A stretch of DNA of 64,000 nt. It comes from Streptomyces composti. GTDB taxonomy: Bacteria > Actinomycetota > Actinomycetes > Streptomycetales > Streptomycetaceae. The position numbers and the translations under genes were made by a program. The notes under the pieces are model-generated. The model worked only from the letters and a program-made list of their open reading frames with translations, was not told the origin of the DNA and searched no databases. This document shows, one piece after another, positions 17,001-24,523 of the stretch (position 1 is the stretch's first letter; each line of letters begins with the position of its first letter). The stretch spans positions 1-64,000 of the forward strand of contig NZ_JAATEM010000019.1 in the NCBI RefSeq assembly GCF_012034205.1, given 5' to 3'.

Positions 17001-17114
17001 GCTCGCGCCCGCCGCACCGACGCCGAGCAGCTGCTGCGGCTCGCGGAGCAGCGGGAGGAGGACGCGGCGGCACCGCAGGAGGAGGCGGAGGAGGCACGTC
17101 AGGAGGACGGCTGA
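14028..17114 (+). CDS. Large TPR-like protein coupled to the HSP90 gene
   Basis: About 1028 residues of Ala/Leu/Glu-rich helical repeats of tetratricopeptide type, e.g. PGEALAARARAAYVRALAGA, LPWFAAEYEVRLAQLAHHLG and LGEHRAAAERRLRAADIARH. Two repeat blocks (about 1-365 and 405-1000) are joined by a Pro/Ala/Ser/Gly linker (PVAAPVAAAPQPPSSGSGG). There is no signal peptide or membrane segment, so it should be cytoplasmic. ATG 14028 has GGAGAAGGGG just upstream; an in-frame GTG at 14001 overlaps the HSP90 stop (GTGA) and is the alternative start. TPR proteins are classical HSP90 co-chaperones in eukaryotes, and the coupling suggests a partner or client role, which is inference. Confidence 0.82.
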   Translation: MGEITDIDALRRAMAENAGQPEGPARNARAEQLLAEAEKLNLPLAVIEALGHQLQVYNYSSEKGKMFVPFARLLRMWDEHPEDFDEYETHSLHWVFKWVSAGMLDQPHIPLASIEKWLGEMEHRYKLAGHSERAVRSAEFSVAAHVGDIGRAERAYAAWLAADRDSMADCHACELNGQGWWQVERGRDEEALRLWRPVLEGEYTCAHEPHAVLASSLLPLLRLGRTDEARANHLRGFRLVRPMESMRGAFADHVEFCALSGNEARGLELLAERPAYFTDEGHPRSKLDFLSVVTLLMERLTALGLGERQVPGPSGRSWTAAGLAAYARREALALAARFDTRNGTTYVSERARARMEQRPLADRLPLGVRTPVSAGTRPVAAPVAAAPQPPSSGSGGNGEPDLPALIAEARRLSDTLQPHAVEAWAAVARAAEGVELDARDRAEMTEHEAMGLGPEGVHLFERAAELYAEAGDPGEALAARARAAYVRALAGATDEALAAVAPLHERILALHADGSTGIRQTASVLMSRARILVRRVQEATAATGAREDSAKAAPGAQESGRDEAREAAGPESLLAEAEEAVRAVLALVDGRTGEDVQLAARGAEGRALLGELAGRRGGIERTAELFGRAAEEYVAAGLPWFAAEYEVRLAQLAHHLGDDAGAERALRSALEHGGPYLEPSGRAQLHLQLAELTAGSGRVPEAAGHALEAAHWADEAGGGEALGAWARHLLGGLLLRQGRWAEAAEVLESALPDLTVETHGDGPVVQTLWWLGDCLSELGEHRAAAERRLRAADIARHWPEQQDHATLAHLAASSLELAGLPEEAERAFARAGELWRAVGDTPGLVRSLRARAWLALRTAAEDPGPARTLMAEAAAECAAARDEAGDETARLRLTAELGHTHRQFAELLLRWAGDDARDGDVREAAREEAAARLDQAITAFGTAGPELLHERTQAQLAASWLATELGRPDTAAAHARAVLEACENAPADDDIARARRTDAEQLLRLAEQREEDAAAPQEEAEEARQEDG

Positions 17115-17127
17115 GCCGCCCTTCCGT

Positions 17128-18864
17128 TCACTCGACCCCGATCAGCAGCAGCGCACCCTGCCGGCCGCCGTGGTAGACGACCGTGTCGACGGCGAGGTAG
17201 CGCTCACGGACGCGGGCCTCCAGGTGGTCTGCGACGTTCTCGGGGGCGTCGTCGCCGAGGACCAGGGTGACCATCTCGCCGCCCGCGGCGAGCATCCGGT
17301 CGAGGACGTCTGCGGCGATGGCCCGGACGTCGTCGCCGATCACCGCCACGTCGCCGTCGACCAGGCCGAGGACGTCCCCGGCCTGGCAGATGCCGGCCGT
17401 GGTCCACGACTCGCGCTCGGCGACCGTGACCTCCCCGTAGCGGGTGGCGCCGGCCGCGGACGTCATGGACACCACGTCCTCGTCGAAGCGGCGCTCCGGC
17501 TCGTGCACGGCGAGCGCGGCGATGCCCTGCACGGCGGAGCGGGTCGGGATGAGCGCCACCCGGATGCCCTCGGCGCGGGCCTGCTCGGCCGCGGCCGCGG
17601 CGGTGTGGCGCAGCTCCTCGTCGTTGGGCAGCAGCACCACCTCGCGCGCGTGCGCCCGCCGTACCGCCTCGACCAGCTCGCCGCTGGCCGGGGGCTCGCC
17701 GGGGCGGGCGAGCACGGTCGTCGCGCCGGCCTCGGTGTACAGCCCGGCCAGCCCCTCGCCCGGCACCACGGCCACCACGGCCCGCTGTGCCCGCTCCCGC
17801 AGCGGGCGCTCGGCGTGCGTGGTGTGGACGTCGCCGTCGGCGAAGTGGGTGATCCGGATACGGTAGGGCCGCCCGGCCTCGACGCCCGCCTCCACCGCGG
17901 CGCCGGCGTCGTCGACATGCACATGCACGTTCCACAGCCCGTCGCCGCCGACCACGACGAGCGAGTCGCCGAGCGAGTCGAGCCGGGTCCGCAGCCGCTC
18001 GACCGCCTCGTCCTCGGCCTCCAGGAGGTAGATCACCTCGAAGGCGGGCCCGACGGGCGCCGGGGCGCCGTCCTCGCCCCGGGGCTGTTGCGGCTCGCCG
18101 GCCGTCGGGGCCGTCTCGCCGGCTCCCTGTGACCCGGCGGGCCCGAGGCGCGTGTGGGCGCCGCCCAGGGCGTCCTTCGGCAGCTCTCCGGTGAAGGCTC
18201 CCAGCAGCGCCGCGAGCACCGCCAGCAGGCCGCGTCCGCCCGCGTCCACGACGCCCGCCCTGCGCAGCACGGCCAGCTGGTCCGGGGTCTGGTCGAGTGC
18301 CGCCCTGGCGCCCTCGTAGGCGGCGCGGGCCACCGCCCCGCAGTCGCCCTCCGCGTCCCCGGCCGCGTCGGCGGCGGCCGCGGCGACGGTGAGCACGGTG
18401 CCCTCGACCGGGTGGGCGACCGCCTCGCGGGCGGCGTCGGCCGCCTGCCGCAGCGCGAGCCGCAGCTGCGGGCCGTCGGCACTGGCACCGGGCGTCTCGT
18501 CCGCGGCCAGCACCTGCGCCATGCCGCGCAGCAGCTGCGCCAGGATGGTGCCGGAGTTGCCGCGCGCCCCGATCAGCGCGCCGTGCGCCATGGCCCGTAC
18601 GGTGTCGGCGAGCGTGGGCCCGGTCCCGGACTCCGTCCCGGTGCCGGCGCCGACGCCCGCCTCGTGGCCGGCGAACACCGCCTCGACGGCGGCCGCGGCC
18701 GACTCGACGGTCAGGAAGAGGTTGGTCCCGGTGTCGCCGTCCGCCACGGGGTAGACGTTGATCGCGTCGATCTCCTCGCGTGAGCGCCCCAGCGCCTCGA
18801 GCGCCAGACCGCACCAGGTCCGCACCGCGGGAGCATCGAAGAACGTCTGCGGCACCTGCGCCAC
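17128..18864 (-). CDS. DAK2-domain fatty acid kinase-like protein (FakA/YloV family)
   Basis: A 578-residue protein with an N-terminal DAK2 domain: NVYPVADGDTGTNLFLT (36-52) coordinates Mg-ATP, and MAHGALIGARGNSGTILAQLLRG is the second signature. The C-terminal half (EVIYLLEAEDEAVERLRTRL, GDSLVVVGGDGLWNVHVHVDD) matches the FakA middle/C-terminal region. FakA phosphorylates fatty acids presented by FakB (DegV) proteins; no FakB gene is visible here. An Ala/Gly/Thr-rich insertion (EAGVGAGTGTESGTGPT) is poorly conserved. GTG 18864 has AGGGAGGC close upstream. It is divergent from rpmB, as in other streptomycetes and mycobacteria. Confidence 0.85.
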   Translation of the reverse strand: MAQVPQTFFDAPAVRTWCGLALEALGRSREEIDAINVYPVADGDTGTNLFLTVESAAAAVEAVFAGHEAGVGAGTGTESGTGPTLADTVRAMAHGALIGARGNSGTILAQLLRGMAQVLAADETPGASADGPQLRLALRQAADAAREAVAHPVEGTVLTVAAAAADAAGDAEGDCGAVARAAYEGARAALDQTPDQLAVLRRAGVVDAGGRGLLAVLAALLGAFTGELPKDALGGAHTRLGPAGSQGAGETAPTAGEPQQPRGEDGAPAPVGPAFEVIYLLEAEDEAVERLRTRLDSLGDSLVVVGGDGLWNVHVHVDDAGAAVEAGVEAGRPYRIRITHFADGDVHTTHAERPLRERAQRAVVAVVPGEGLAGLYTEAGATTVLARPGEPPASGELVEAVRRAHAREVVLLPNDEELRHTAAAAAEQARAEGIRVALIPTRSAVQGIAALAVHEPERRFDEDVVSMTSAAGATRYGEVTVAERESWTTAGICQAGDVLGLVDGDVAVIGDDVRAIAADVLDRMLAAGGEMVTLVLGDDAPENVADHLEARVRERYLAVDTVVYHGGRQGALLLIGVE

Positions 18865-18989
18865 CTGCGCCTCCCTGAGCTGGACGTGGCACGCAGCGTA
18901 GACCGTGGGGGCCTGATCGCCGGAAGAGGGCCGTGGGCGGGTCCCCGGGCAGCCATGGTAGTTTCGTTCTACGGGTGCAGCCGATGTAT

Positions 18990-19133
18990 GCTGCTCCGGT
19001 TGCCCGATCCTGATCGGGCGTCTCCCCTGGCAACGCCACTCGGATCCCCAGGGGCTCCGTAACCGGGGCCCGTGTGTTGATCCCGGCATGCCGGGATCCA
19101 CCGTAAGTGCATCTGAAGTCTTTGGAGTGACCC
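18990..19133 (+). promoter_or_regulatory. Structured leader of rpmB
   Basis: The region before rpmB folds into three stems: GCCCGATC-CT-GATCGGGC (about 19002-19019), CCCCTGG...CCAGGGG (about 19024-19054) and the perfect palindrome GATCCCGGCATGCCGGGATC (19079-19098). A possible -10 (TATGCT, about 18986-18991) lies just before the first stem. Such leaders are common sites of ribosomal-protein autoregulation, but no specific ligand can be named. Confidence 0.45.
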
Positions 19134-19319
19134 GTGGCTGCCAACTGCGACGTCTGCGGCAAGGGGCCGGGCTTCGGCAACAACATCTCGCACTCGCACC
19201 GCCGTACGTCCCGCCGCTGGAACCCGAACATCCAGCGTGTGCGTACCGTGGTCGGCGGGACGCCGAAGCGCGTGAACGCCTGCACCTCGTGCATCAAGGC
19301 CGGCAAGGTCTCGCGCTGA
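19134..19319 (+). CDS. rpmB: 50S ribosomal protein L28
   Basis: A 61-residue L28: MAANCDVCGKGPGFGNNISH at the N-terminus, the basic HRRTSRRWNPNIQRVR segment and CTSCIKAGKVSR at the end. The two CxxC pairs make it the zinc-binding form. The GTG start is preceded by TTTGGAG. A long hairpin-rich leader lies upstream and a strong terminator downstream, so it is monocistronic. Confidence 0.96.
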   Translation: MAANCDVCGKGPGFGNNISHSHRRTSRRWNPNIQRVRTVVGGTPKRVNACTSCIKAGKVSR

Positions 19320-19362
19320 CGCAATCGCTGAGCGCGCAACCACAGCCGGTTCGCCGCACTGA

Positions 19363-19393
19363 GCCGGTCCACCTTCAGGTGGACCGGCTTTTT
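19363..19393 (+). terminator. Rho-independent terminator of rpmB
   Basis: Perfect 11-bp stem GCCGGTCCACC / GGTGGACCGGC (19363-19373, 19378-19388) with a TTCA loop and a T5 tract (19389-19393). The clearest intrinsic terminator in the window. Confidence 0.92.
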
Positions 19394-19505
19394 GCTGTAC
19401 CTGTGCCGGTGCCGTGCCGCAGAGCTCAGCACCACGCTCCGTGCGCCCCGCCGCACACCCCGCGCTCCCCGCGGGACCGTGTGCACCGGCTCCCGGGCGA
19501 TCCGC

Positions 19506-20336
19506 TCAGGCCCCCCGCTGCCTGAAGCGCCAGCCGTGGTCCACCGGGCCGATGCCCGCGCCCAGGGCGAAGCCGGAGGCGATGGCGCCCGTGACGTAGT
19601 CCTTGGCCGCGGCGACCGCTTCCGGGACGGGGCGGCCCTTGGCCAGTTCGGCGGCGATGGCGGAGGCGAGGGTGCAGCCGGTGCCGTGGGTGTGGCGGTT
19701 GTCGTGGCGGGGGGCGCGGAGCCAGTGCTCCTCGGAGCCGTCGGTGAGGAGGTCCACCGCGTCGCCGGGGAGGTGGCCGCCCTTGATGACGACCCAGCGC
19801 GGGCCGTAGGCCAGTACGGCGGCGGCCGCACGGCGCATCTCGTCCTCCGTTCCGGCGCGGATCCCGGTGAGCTGGGCCACCTCGTCGAGGTTGGGGGTGG
19901 CGACGGTGGCGACCGGGAGGAGCCTGGTCCGTACGGAGTCCAGTGCGGAGGAGGCGAGCAGGGCGTCCCCGTGCTTGGAGACGCCCACCGGGTCGACGAC
20001 CGCCGGCGCATCGGTGCCGGCGAGCAACTCGGCCACGGCCTCGACGAGTTCGGCGGTGGCCAGCATGCCGGTCTTGACCGCCTGGACGCCGATGTCGTCG
20101 ACGACGCTGCGGTACTGCGCGCGCACGGCCTCCACCGGCAGTTCCCAGGCGCCCTGCACGCCGAGCGAGTTCTGCGCGGTCACCGCCGTGAGGACGCTCA
20201 TGCCGTGCACGCCGAGCGCCAGCATGGTCTTCAGGTCGGCCTGGATGCCCGCGCCGCCGCCGGAGTCGGAGCCCGCGACGGTCAGCACCCGGGGCGGCGC
20301 CTGGCGGGCGGCCGCGCTGTCGGTGGGCCCGGTCAT
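19506..20336 (-). CDS. thiD: Hydroxymethylpyrimidine/phosphomethylpyrimidine kinase
   Basis: Phosphorylates HMP and HMP-P in thiamine synthesis. It is a 276-residue ribokinase-fold enzyme: VLTVAGSDSGGGAGIQADLK at the N-terminus, TAVTAQNSLGVQG, and the C-terminal anion hole/catalytic motif HTHGTGCTLASAIAAELA. The ATG at 20336 overlaps the thiL stop by 4 bases, so the last two steps of the pathway are coupled. The C-terminus (VDHGWRFRQRGA) is typical of actinobacterial ThiD. Confidence 0.95.
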   Translation of the reverse strand: MTGPTDSAAARQAPPRVLTVAGSDSGGGAGIQADLKTMLALGVHGMSVLTAVTAQNSLGVQGAWELPVEAVRAQYRSVVDDIGVQAVKTGMLATAELVEAVAELLAGTDAPAVVDPVGVSKHGDALLASSALDSVRTRLLPVATVATPNLDEVAQLTGIRAGTEDEMRRAAAAVLAYGPRWVVIKGGHLPGDAVDLLTDGSEEHWLRAPRHDNRHTHGTGCTLASAIAAELAKGRPVPEAVAAAKDYVTGAIASGFALGAGIGPVDHGWRFRQRGA

Positions 20337-21298
20337 GACTCGATGTCCCCGAAGTGGTCCCAGCCGCCCTTGCTGGTCCACGGCGCCCCGTCGACCGTCA
20401 CCTGGGGCAGCGCCGAGGGGTTGAGCACCTCGCCGATCACCTTCCAGCGGGCGGGCAGCTTCACGTCCGGCGGGAAGGTCGCCACGATCGCGTGGTCCTC
20501 TCCCCCGGTCAGCACCCACTGCATGGGGTCGACGCCGACGGCCTGGCCGATGTCGTTCATCTGCGAGGGGATGTCGATGGCCCCGGAGCGGATGTCGATG
20601 CGCACCTTGCTGGCCTCGGCGATGTGCCCGAGGTCGGCGATCAGCCCGTCGCTGACGTCGCACATGGCGGTGGCGCCGAGTCCGGCCGCCGCCGGACCCG
20701 CGTGGTACGGGGGTTCGGGGCGCCGGTGGGCCTCGACGAAGGCGCGCGGGGAGCGGAAGCCGCGGGAGAGCACCGCGTGCCCGGCCGCGGACCAGCCCAG
20801 CCAGCCGGTGACCGCGACGATGTCGCCGGGCTGGGCGCCGGCCCGGGTGACGGGCTCCTGGTTGCGCAGATCCCCGAGCGCGGTGATCGACACGGTGATG
20901 GTGTCGCCGCGCACCACGTCGCCGCCGACCACGGCGGCACCCGCGACCTGGCACTCGTCGCGCAGCCCGTCCATCAGCTCGGCGGCCCAGGTCACCGGCA
21001 GGTCCGCCGGGACGACCAGGCCGAGCAGCAGCGCGGTGGGCACGGCGCCCATCGCGGCGATGTCGGCGAGGTTCTGCGCGGCGGCCTTGCGGCCGACGTC
21101 GTAGGCCGTGGACCAGTCGCGGCGGAAGTGCCGGCCCTCCACCAGGATGTCGGTGCTGGCCACGACCCTGCGGTCGGGCGCGGCGACCACCGCGGCGTCG
21201 TCGCCGGGGCCGACCCGGACCGCCGGTGTGGTGGTGAGACGGGAGGTGAGCTCCCTGATGAGCCCGAACTCACCGAGCTCACCAACAGTGCCCTTCAT
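20333..21298 (-). CDS. thiL: Thiamine-monophosphate kinase
   Basis: Makes thiamine pyrophosphate from TMP and ATP. It is a 321-residue PurM-like enzyme with MKGTVGELGEFGLIREL, the metal-binding VGPGDDAAVV, STDILVEGRHFRRDW, NLADIAAMGA, and the C-terminal WVLTGGEDHAIVATFP. The start ATG 21298 has GGGAGAAAGGG just upstream, while the frame stays open much further up. It forms an operon with thiD. The 206-base gap to the divergent RAM-domain gene holds both promoters. No TPP riboswitch (THI box) is evident. Confidence 0.95.
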   Translation of the reverse strand: MKGTVGELGEFGLIRELTSRLTTTPAVRVGPGDDAAVVAAPDRRVVASTDILVEGRHFRRDWSTAYDVGRKAAAQNLADIAAMGAVPTALLLGLVVPADLPVTWAAELMDGLRDECQVAGAAVVGGDVVRGDTITVSITALGDLRNQEPVTRAGAQPGDIVAVTGWLGWSAAGHAVLSRGFRSPRAFVEAHRRPEPPYHAGPAAAGLGATAMCDVSDGLIADLGHIAEASKVRIDIRSGAIDIPSQMNDIGQAVGVDPMQWVLTGGEDHAIVATFPPDVKLPARWKVIGEVLNPSALPQVTVDGAPWTSKGGWDHFGDIES

Positions 21299-21504
21299 TG
21301 CCCTTTCTCCCCTTCTGTCCCTGTCCGTGCCCGGTCGCGAGGCGTCTGCGCTCTCGCTACGGTCGAAGTGACCGTCAACTTCTGTCGTGCCTGAACCCCG
21401 GCGCGCAAGGCCCGGTGCCCGCAGGTCTCCCCGCGGCGAGCGGCGACGCGATACCGTGGCGTTCCTTTTCCCCACATGATCCTCGTGGCCGCCCTGGAGG
21501 TTCC

Positions 21505-21738
21505 GTGGTACAGGCGTACATCCTGATCCAGACGGAGGTCGGCAAAGCCTCCTCCGTCGCCGACGAGATCGGCAAGATTCCCGGAGTCGTCCAGGCCGAG
21601 GACGTGACGGGACCGTACGACGTGATCGTGCGCGCCCAGGCCGACACCGTGGACGACCTGGGTCGCATGGTGGTGGCCAGGGTCCAGCAAGTGGACGGCA
21701 TCACCCGTACTCTGACCTGCCCGGTCGTCCATCTGTAG
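21505..21738 (+). CDS. Stand-alone Lrp/AsnC ligand-binding (RAM) domain protein
   Basis: 77 residues forming only the RAM domain of Lrp/AsnC regulators (VQAYILIQTEVGKASSVADE, GVVQAEDVTGPYDVIVRAQA, GITRTLTCPVVHL). There is no helix-turn-helix, so it cannot bind DNA alone; such proteins form ring oligomers that bind amino acids and may modulate full-length Lrp proteins. GTG 21505 follows GGAGG with spacing 6. A DUF3515 lipoprotein follows 14 bases later. Confidence 0.88.
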   Translation: MVQAYILIQTEVGKASSVADEIGKIPGVVQAEDVTGPYDVIVRAQADTVDDLGRMVVARVQQVDGITRTLTCPVVHL

Positions 21739-21752
21739 CCCCCGTCTACCCT

Positions 21753-22259
21753 GTGCCGGTGAACTCCTTGCGTCACCGGCACGCCGTCCTGCCCGCGCTC
21801 GCGGTGCTGATCACCGTCGCGGGCTGCTCCTCAACGGACGACGACGCGTCCGTGGCGGTTCCCAGCCCGGACGCGAAGGTCACCAAGCTGTGTCAGAACC
21901 TGGACAAGGCGCTGCCGGCGAAAGTGGACGGTGAGAGTCGCGACGATCCCGAGCCCGCCTCGGCACTGACCGCGGGCTGGGGCGGCGAGGCGATCATACT
22001 GCGCTGCGGCGTGGAGCGACCCCCGAAGATGGTCGATCCCGAGGTGGCCGAGGGCCGCGACCCCGACGCGGTGCCGGGCGGAGTGAACGGCGTCGACTGG
22101 CTGATGGAGAAGCGGGGCGAGGACACCTACCGCTTCACCACCGCCAGGCGCGAGGCGTACGTCGAGGTGACCGTGACCGACGGGCGGGACAGCACGGGGG
22201 TGCTGATCGATCTGGCCGCGCCCGTCAAGAAGGCGATCCCCGTGGGGATCGCCTCCTGA
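21753..22259 (+). CDS. DUF3515 family lipoprotein
   Basis: A 168-residue secreted protein with a signal peptide ending in the lipobox VAGC (AVLPALAVLITVAGCSSTDD), so it is anchored outside the membrane. The rest matches the DUF3515 family next to ddl/thiL in actinobacteria: KVTKLCQNLDKALPAKVDGE, GGEAIILRCGVERPP, VNGVDWLMEKRGEDTYRFTT. Two cysteines outside the lipobox may form a disulfide. Starts at GTG 21753 or GTG 21759. Function unknown. Confidence 0.82.
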   Translation: MPVNSLRHRHAVLPALAVLITVAGCSSTDDDASVAVPSPDAKVTKLCQNLDKALPAKVDGESRDDPEPASALTAGWGGEAIILRCGVERPPKMVDPEVAEGRDPDAVPGGVNGVDWLMEKRGEDTYRFTTARREAYVEVTVTDGRDSTGVLIDLAAPVKKAIPVGIAS

Positions 22260-22295
22260 TCGGCTCCCCGTCGCCTTGCCGACGGGCCGGGTGGC

Positions 22296-23453
22296 TCAGC
22301 GCAGGCCGGTCGGCCGCCGCAGCGCCGCCTGCACCAGCCGGTCCACCAGTTCCGGGTAGCTCACCCCGGTCGCCTGCCACATCTGCGGGTACATCGAGAT
22401 GGGCGTGAACCCCGGCATGGTGTTGATCTCGTTGATGACGAACTCGCCGTCCTCGGTGAGGAAGAAGTCCGCGCGCACCAGCCCCTCGCAGGACGCCGCC
22501 TCGAACGCCTCCACGGCGAGCCTGCGCACCTCGGCGGTCTGCTCCTCGGTGAGCGGGGCGGGCACGATGCCGGGCGTGGAGTCGATGTACTTGGCCTCGA
22601 AGTCGTAGTACGCGTGGTCCTCCGGCGGCGGGATCTCGGCCGGCACGGAGGCGCGCGGCCCGTCCTCGAACTCCAGCACGCCGCACTCGATCTCACGGCC
22701 CCGCAGCGCGGCCTCGACCAGGATCTTCGGGTCGTGCGCCTGGGCGGTGGCGATCGCCTCGTCCAGGCCGGAGAGGTCGTCGACCTTGGTGATGCCGATG
22801 GAGGAGCCCGCGCGGGCGGGCTTCACGAACAGCGGCCAGCCGTGCTCGCCGGCGAAGTCGATGATCTTCTTGCGGGCGGCGGACTCGTCCTGCTGCCACT
22901 CGCGGGGCCGGATCACCACGTAGGGGCCGACCTTCAGCCCGAAGGAGGTGAACACCCGCTTCATGTACTCCTTGTCCTGGCCGACGGCCGAGGCGAGCAC
23001 CCCGGAGCCCACGTAGGGGACGCCGGAGAGCTCCAGCAGGCCCTGCAGGGTGCCGTCCTCGCCGTACGGGCCGTGGAGCACCGGGAAGACCACGTCGACC
23101 TCGCCGAGCGCCTTGGGCACCGAGCCGGGCTCGCTGTAGACCACCTCGCGGCTGGAGGGGTCCACGGGGAGCACCACGCCTCCCTCGCCGGTCTCGGCGA
23201 GCTGTTCGACGCTGGGCTGCCGCCGTTCCACGATCGCCATGCGTTCGGGCTCGTCGGCGGTGAGCGCCCAGCGGCCGTCGCTGGTGATGCCGATCGGCAG
23301 GACGTCGTACTTGGTCCGGTCGATGGCCTTCAGGACGGCGCCGGCGGTGACCACGGAGATGCCGTGCTCGGAGCTGCGCCCACCGAACACGACGGCCACG
23401 CGCGGCTTGCGCGCCGGCTGCTCGGGCTGCTGGGGGAGGTTCTCGGTGCTCAT
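22296..23453 (-). CDS. ddl: D-alanine--D-alanine ligase
   Basis: ATP-grasp enzyme making the D-Ala-D-Ala dipeptide of peptidoglycan. It has 385 residues: RVAVVFGGRSSEHGISVVTA at the N-terminus, HGPYGEDGTLQGLLELSGVPYVGSG, LFVKPARAGSSIGITKV, and C-terminal LVRADFFLTEDGEFVINEIN with the metal ligands. The omega-loop motif EAKY keeps the tyrosine typical of D-Ala-D-Ala ligases rather than the phenylalanine of VanA-type D-lactate ligases, so it should be vancomycin-sensitive. Starts ATG 23453. Lies 59 bases downstream of gpsA on the same strand. Confidence 0.96.
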   Translation of the reverse strand: MSTENLPQQPEQPARKPRVAVVFGGRSSEHGISVVTAGAVLKAIDRTKYDVLPIGITSDGRWALTADEPERMAIVERRQPSVEQLAETGEGGVVLPVDPSSREVVYSEPGSVPKALGEVDVVFPVLHGPYGEDGTLQGLLELSGVPYVGSGVLASAVGQDKEYMKRVFTSFGLKVGPYVVIRPREWQQDESAARKKIIDFAGEHGWPLFVKPARAGSSIGITKVDDLSGLDEAIATAQAHDPKILVEAALRGREIECGVLEFEDGPRASVPAEIPPPEDHAYYDFEAKYIDSTPGIVPAPLTEEQTAEVRRLAVEAFEAASCEGLVRADFFLTEDGEFVINEINTMPGFTPISMYPQMWQATGVSYPELVDRLVQAALRRPTGLR

Positions 23454-23512
23454 ATCGCGATGAGCGTACCCGTCCGTAGGGAGCTGAGACAGCGCCCGGG
23501 AGGCGGTGTCGC

Positions 23513-24523
23513 TCAGCGTCGCTCGGGCTTGGCGCTGCGCGACATCAGCTCCTTGAGGGCGACCACGGGCGGCTTGCCCTCGTGGACGATGCCGACGACC
23601 GTCTCGGTGATGGGCATGTCGACGCCGTGCCGGCGGGCCAGTTCCAGCACCGACTCGCAGGACTTGACGCCCTCGGCGGTCTGCTTGGTGACGGCGATGG
23701 TCTCCTCCAGGGTCATGCCCTTGCCGAGGTTGGTGCCGAAGGTGTGGTTGCGCGACAGCGGCGAGGAGCAGGTGGCCACCAGGTCGCCGAGTCCGGCGAG
23801 TCCGGAGAAGGTCATCGGGTCGGCGCCCAGGGCGACGCCGAGGCGGGTGGTCTCGGCGAGCCCGCGGGTGATGAGGGAGCCCTTGGCGTTGTCGCCGAGG
23901 CCCATGCCGTCCGCGATGCCGACGGCCAGTCCGATGACGTTCTTGACGGCGCCGCCCAGTTCGCAGCCGACCACGTCGGTGTTGGTGTACGGGCGGAAGT
24001 ACGGCGTGTGACAGGCGGCCTGGAGACGCCGGGCGACGCGCTCGTCGGCGCAGGCGACCACGGCGGCGGCCGGCATCCGGGCGGCGATCTCACGGGCCAG
24101 GTTGGGTCCGGTGACCACGGCGATCCGTTCCGGGCCGACCTTGGCGACGTCCTCGATGACCTCGCTCATCCGCATGGTGGTGCCGAGTTCGACGCCCTTC
24201 ATCAGGGAGACCAGGACCGTGCCGGGGGCGAGCAGCCCGGTCCACTCGGCGAGGTTGCCGCGCAGGGTCTGCGAGGGCACCGCGAGGACGGTGAAGTCGG
24301 CGTCGCGGGCGGCCTCGGCGGGGTCGGTGGTGGCCCGCAGGTTCTGCGGCAGCTCCACGCCGGGCAGGTAGTCGGGGTTGGTGCGGGTGGAGTTGACGGC
24401 GTCGGCCAGCTCCTGGCGACGCCCCCACAGCACGACGTCGCAGCCCGCGTCGGCGAGGACCATGCCGAAGGCCGTGCCCCACGACCCGGTGCCGAAGACG
24501 GCCGCCTTGACCGGTGTGCTCAC
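23513..24523 (-). CDS. gpsA: Glycerol-3-phosphate dehydrogenase [NAD(P)+]
   Basis: Reduces dihydroxyacetone phosphate to sn-glycerol-3-phosphate, the phospholipid backbone. It has 336 residues with the Rossmann motif VFGTGSWGTAFGMVLADAG, SLMKGVE, VTGPNLAREIA, the catalytic-lysine region GCELGGAVKNVIGLAVGIADG and SGLAGLGDLVATCSSPLSRN. The GTG at 24523 overlaps the stop of the upstream acyltransferase by 4 bases (GTGA), so two successive phospholipid steps are coupled. Confidence 0.96.
   Translation of the reverse strand: MSTPVKAAVFGTGSWGTAFGMVLADAGCDVVLWGRRQELADAVNSTRTNPDYLPGVELPQNLRATTDPAEAARDADFTVLAVPSQTLRGNLAEWTGLLAPGTVLVSLMKGVELGTTMRMSEVIEDVAKVGPERIAVVTGPNLAREIAARMPAAAVVACADERVARRLQAACHTPYFRPYTNTDVVGCELGGAVKNVIGLAVGIADGMGLGDNAKGSLITRGLAETTRLGVALGADPMTFSGLAGLGDLVATCSSPLSRNHTFGTNLGKGMTLEETIAVTKQTAEGVKSCESVLELARRHGVDMPITETVVGIVHEGKPPVVALKELMSRSAKPERR

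Noticed and set aside
12175..17017. Very long minus-strand open frames opposite the HSP90 and TPR genes
   Set aside because: These are GC-rich shadow frames; their compositions are dominated by Arg/Gly/Pro/Ala and they lack family motifs, whereas the plus-strand frames carry clear ATPase and TPR-like patterns.
20333..21298. Possible TPP riboswitch upstream of thiL
   Set aside because: No CUGAGA-type THI box or matching stems are visible in the 206-base gap.
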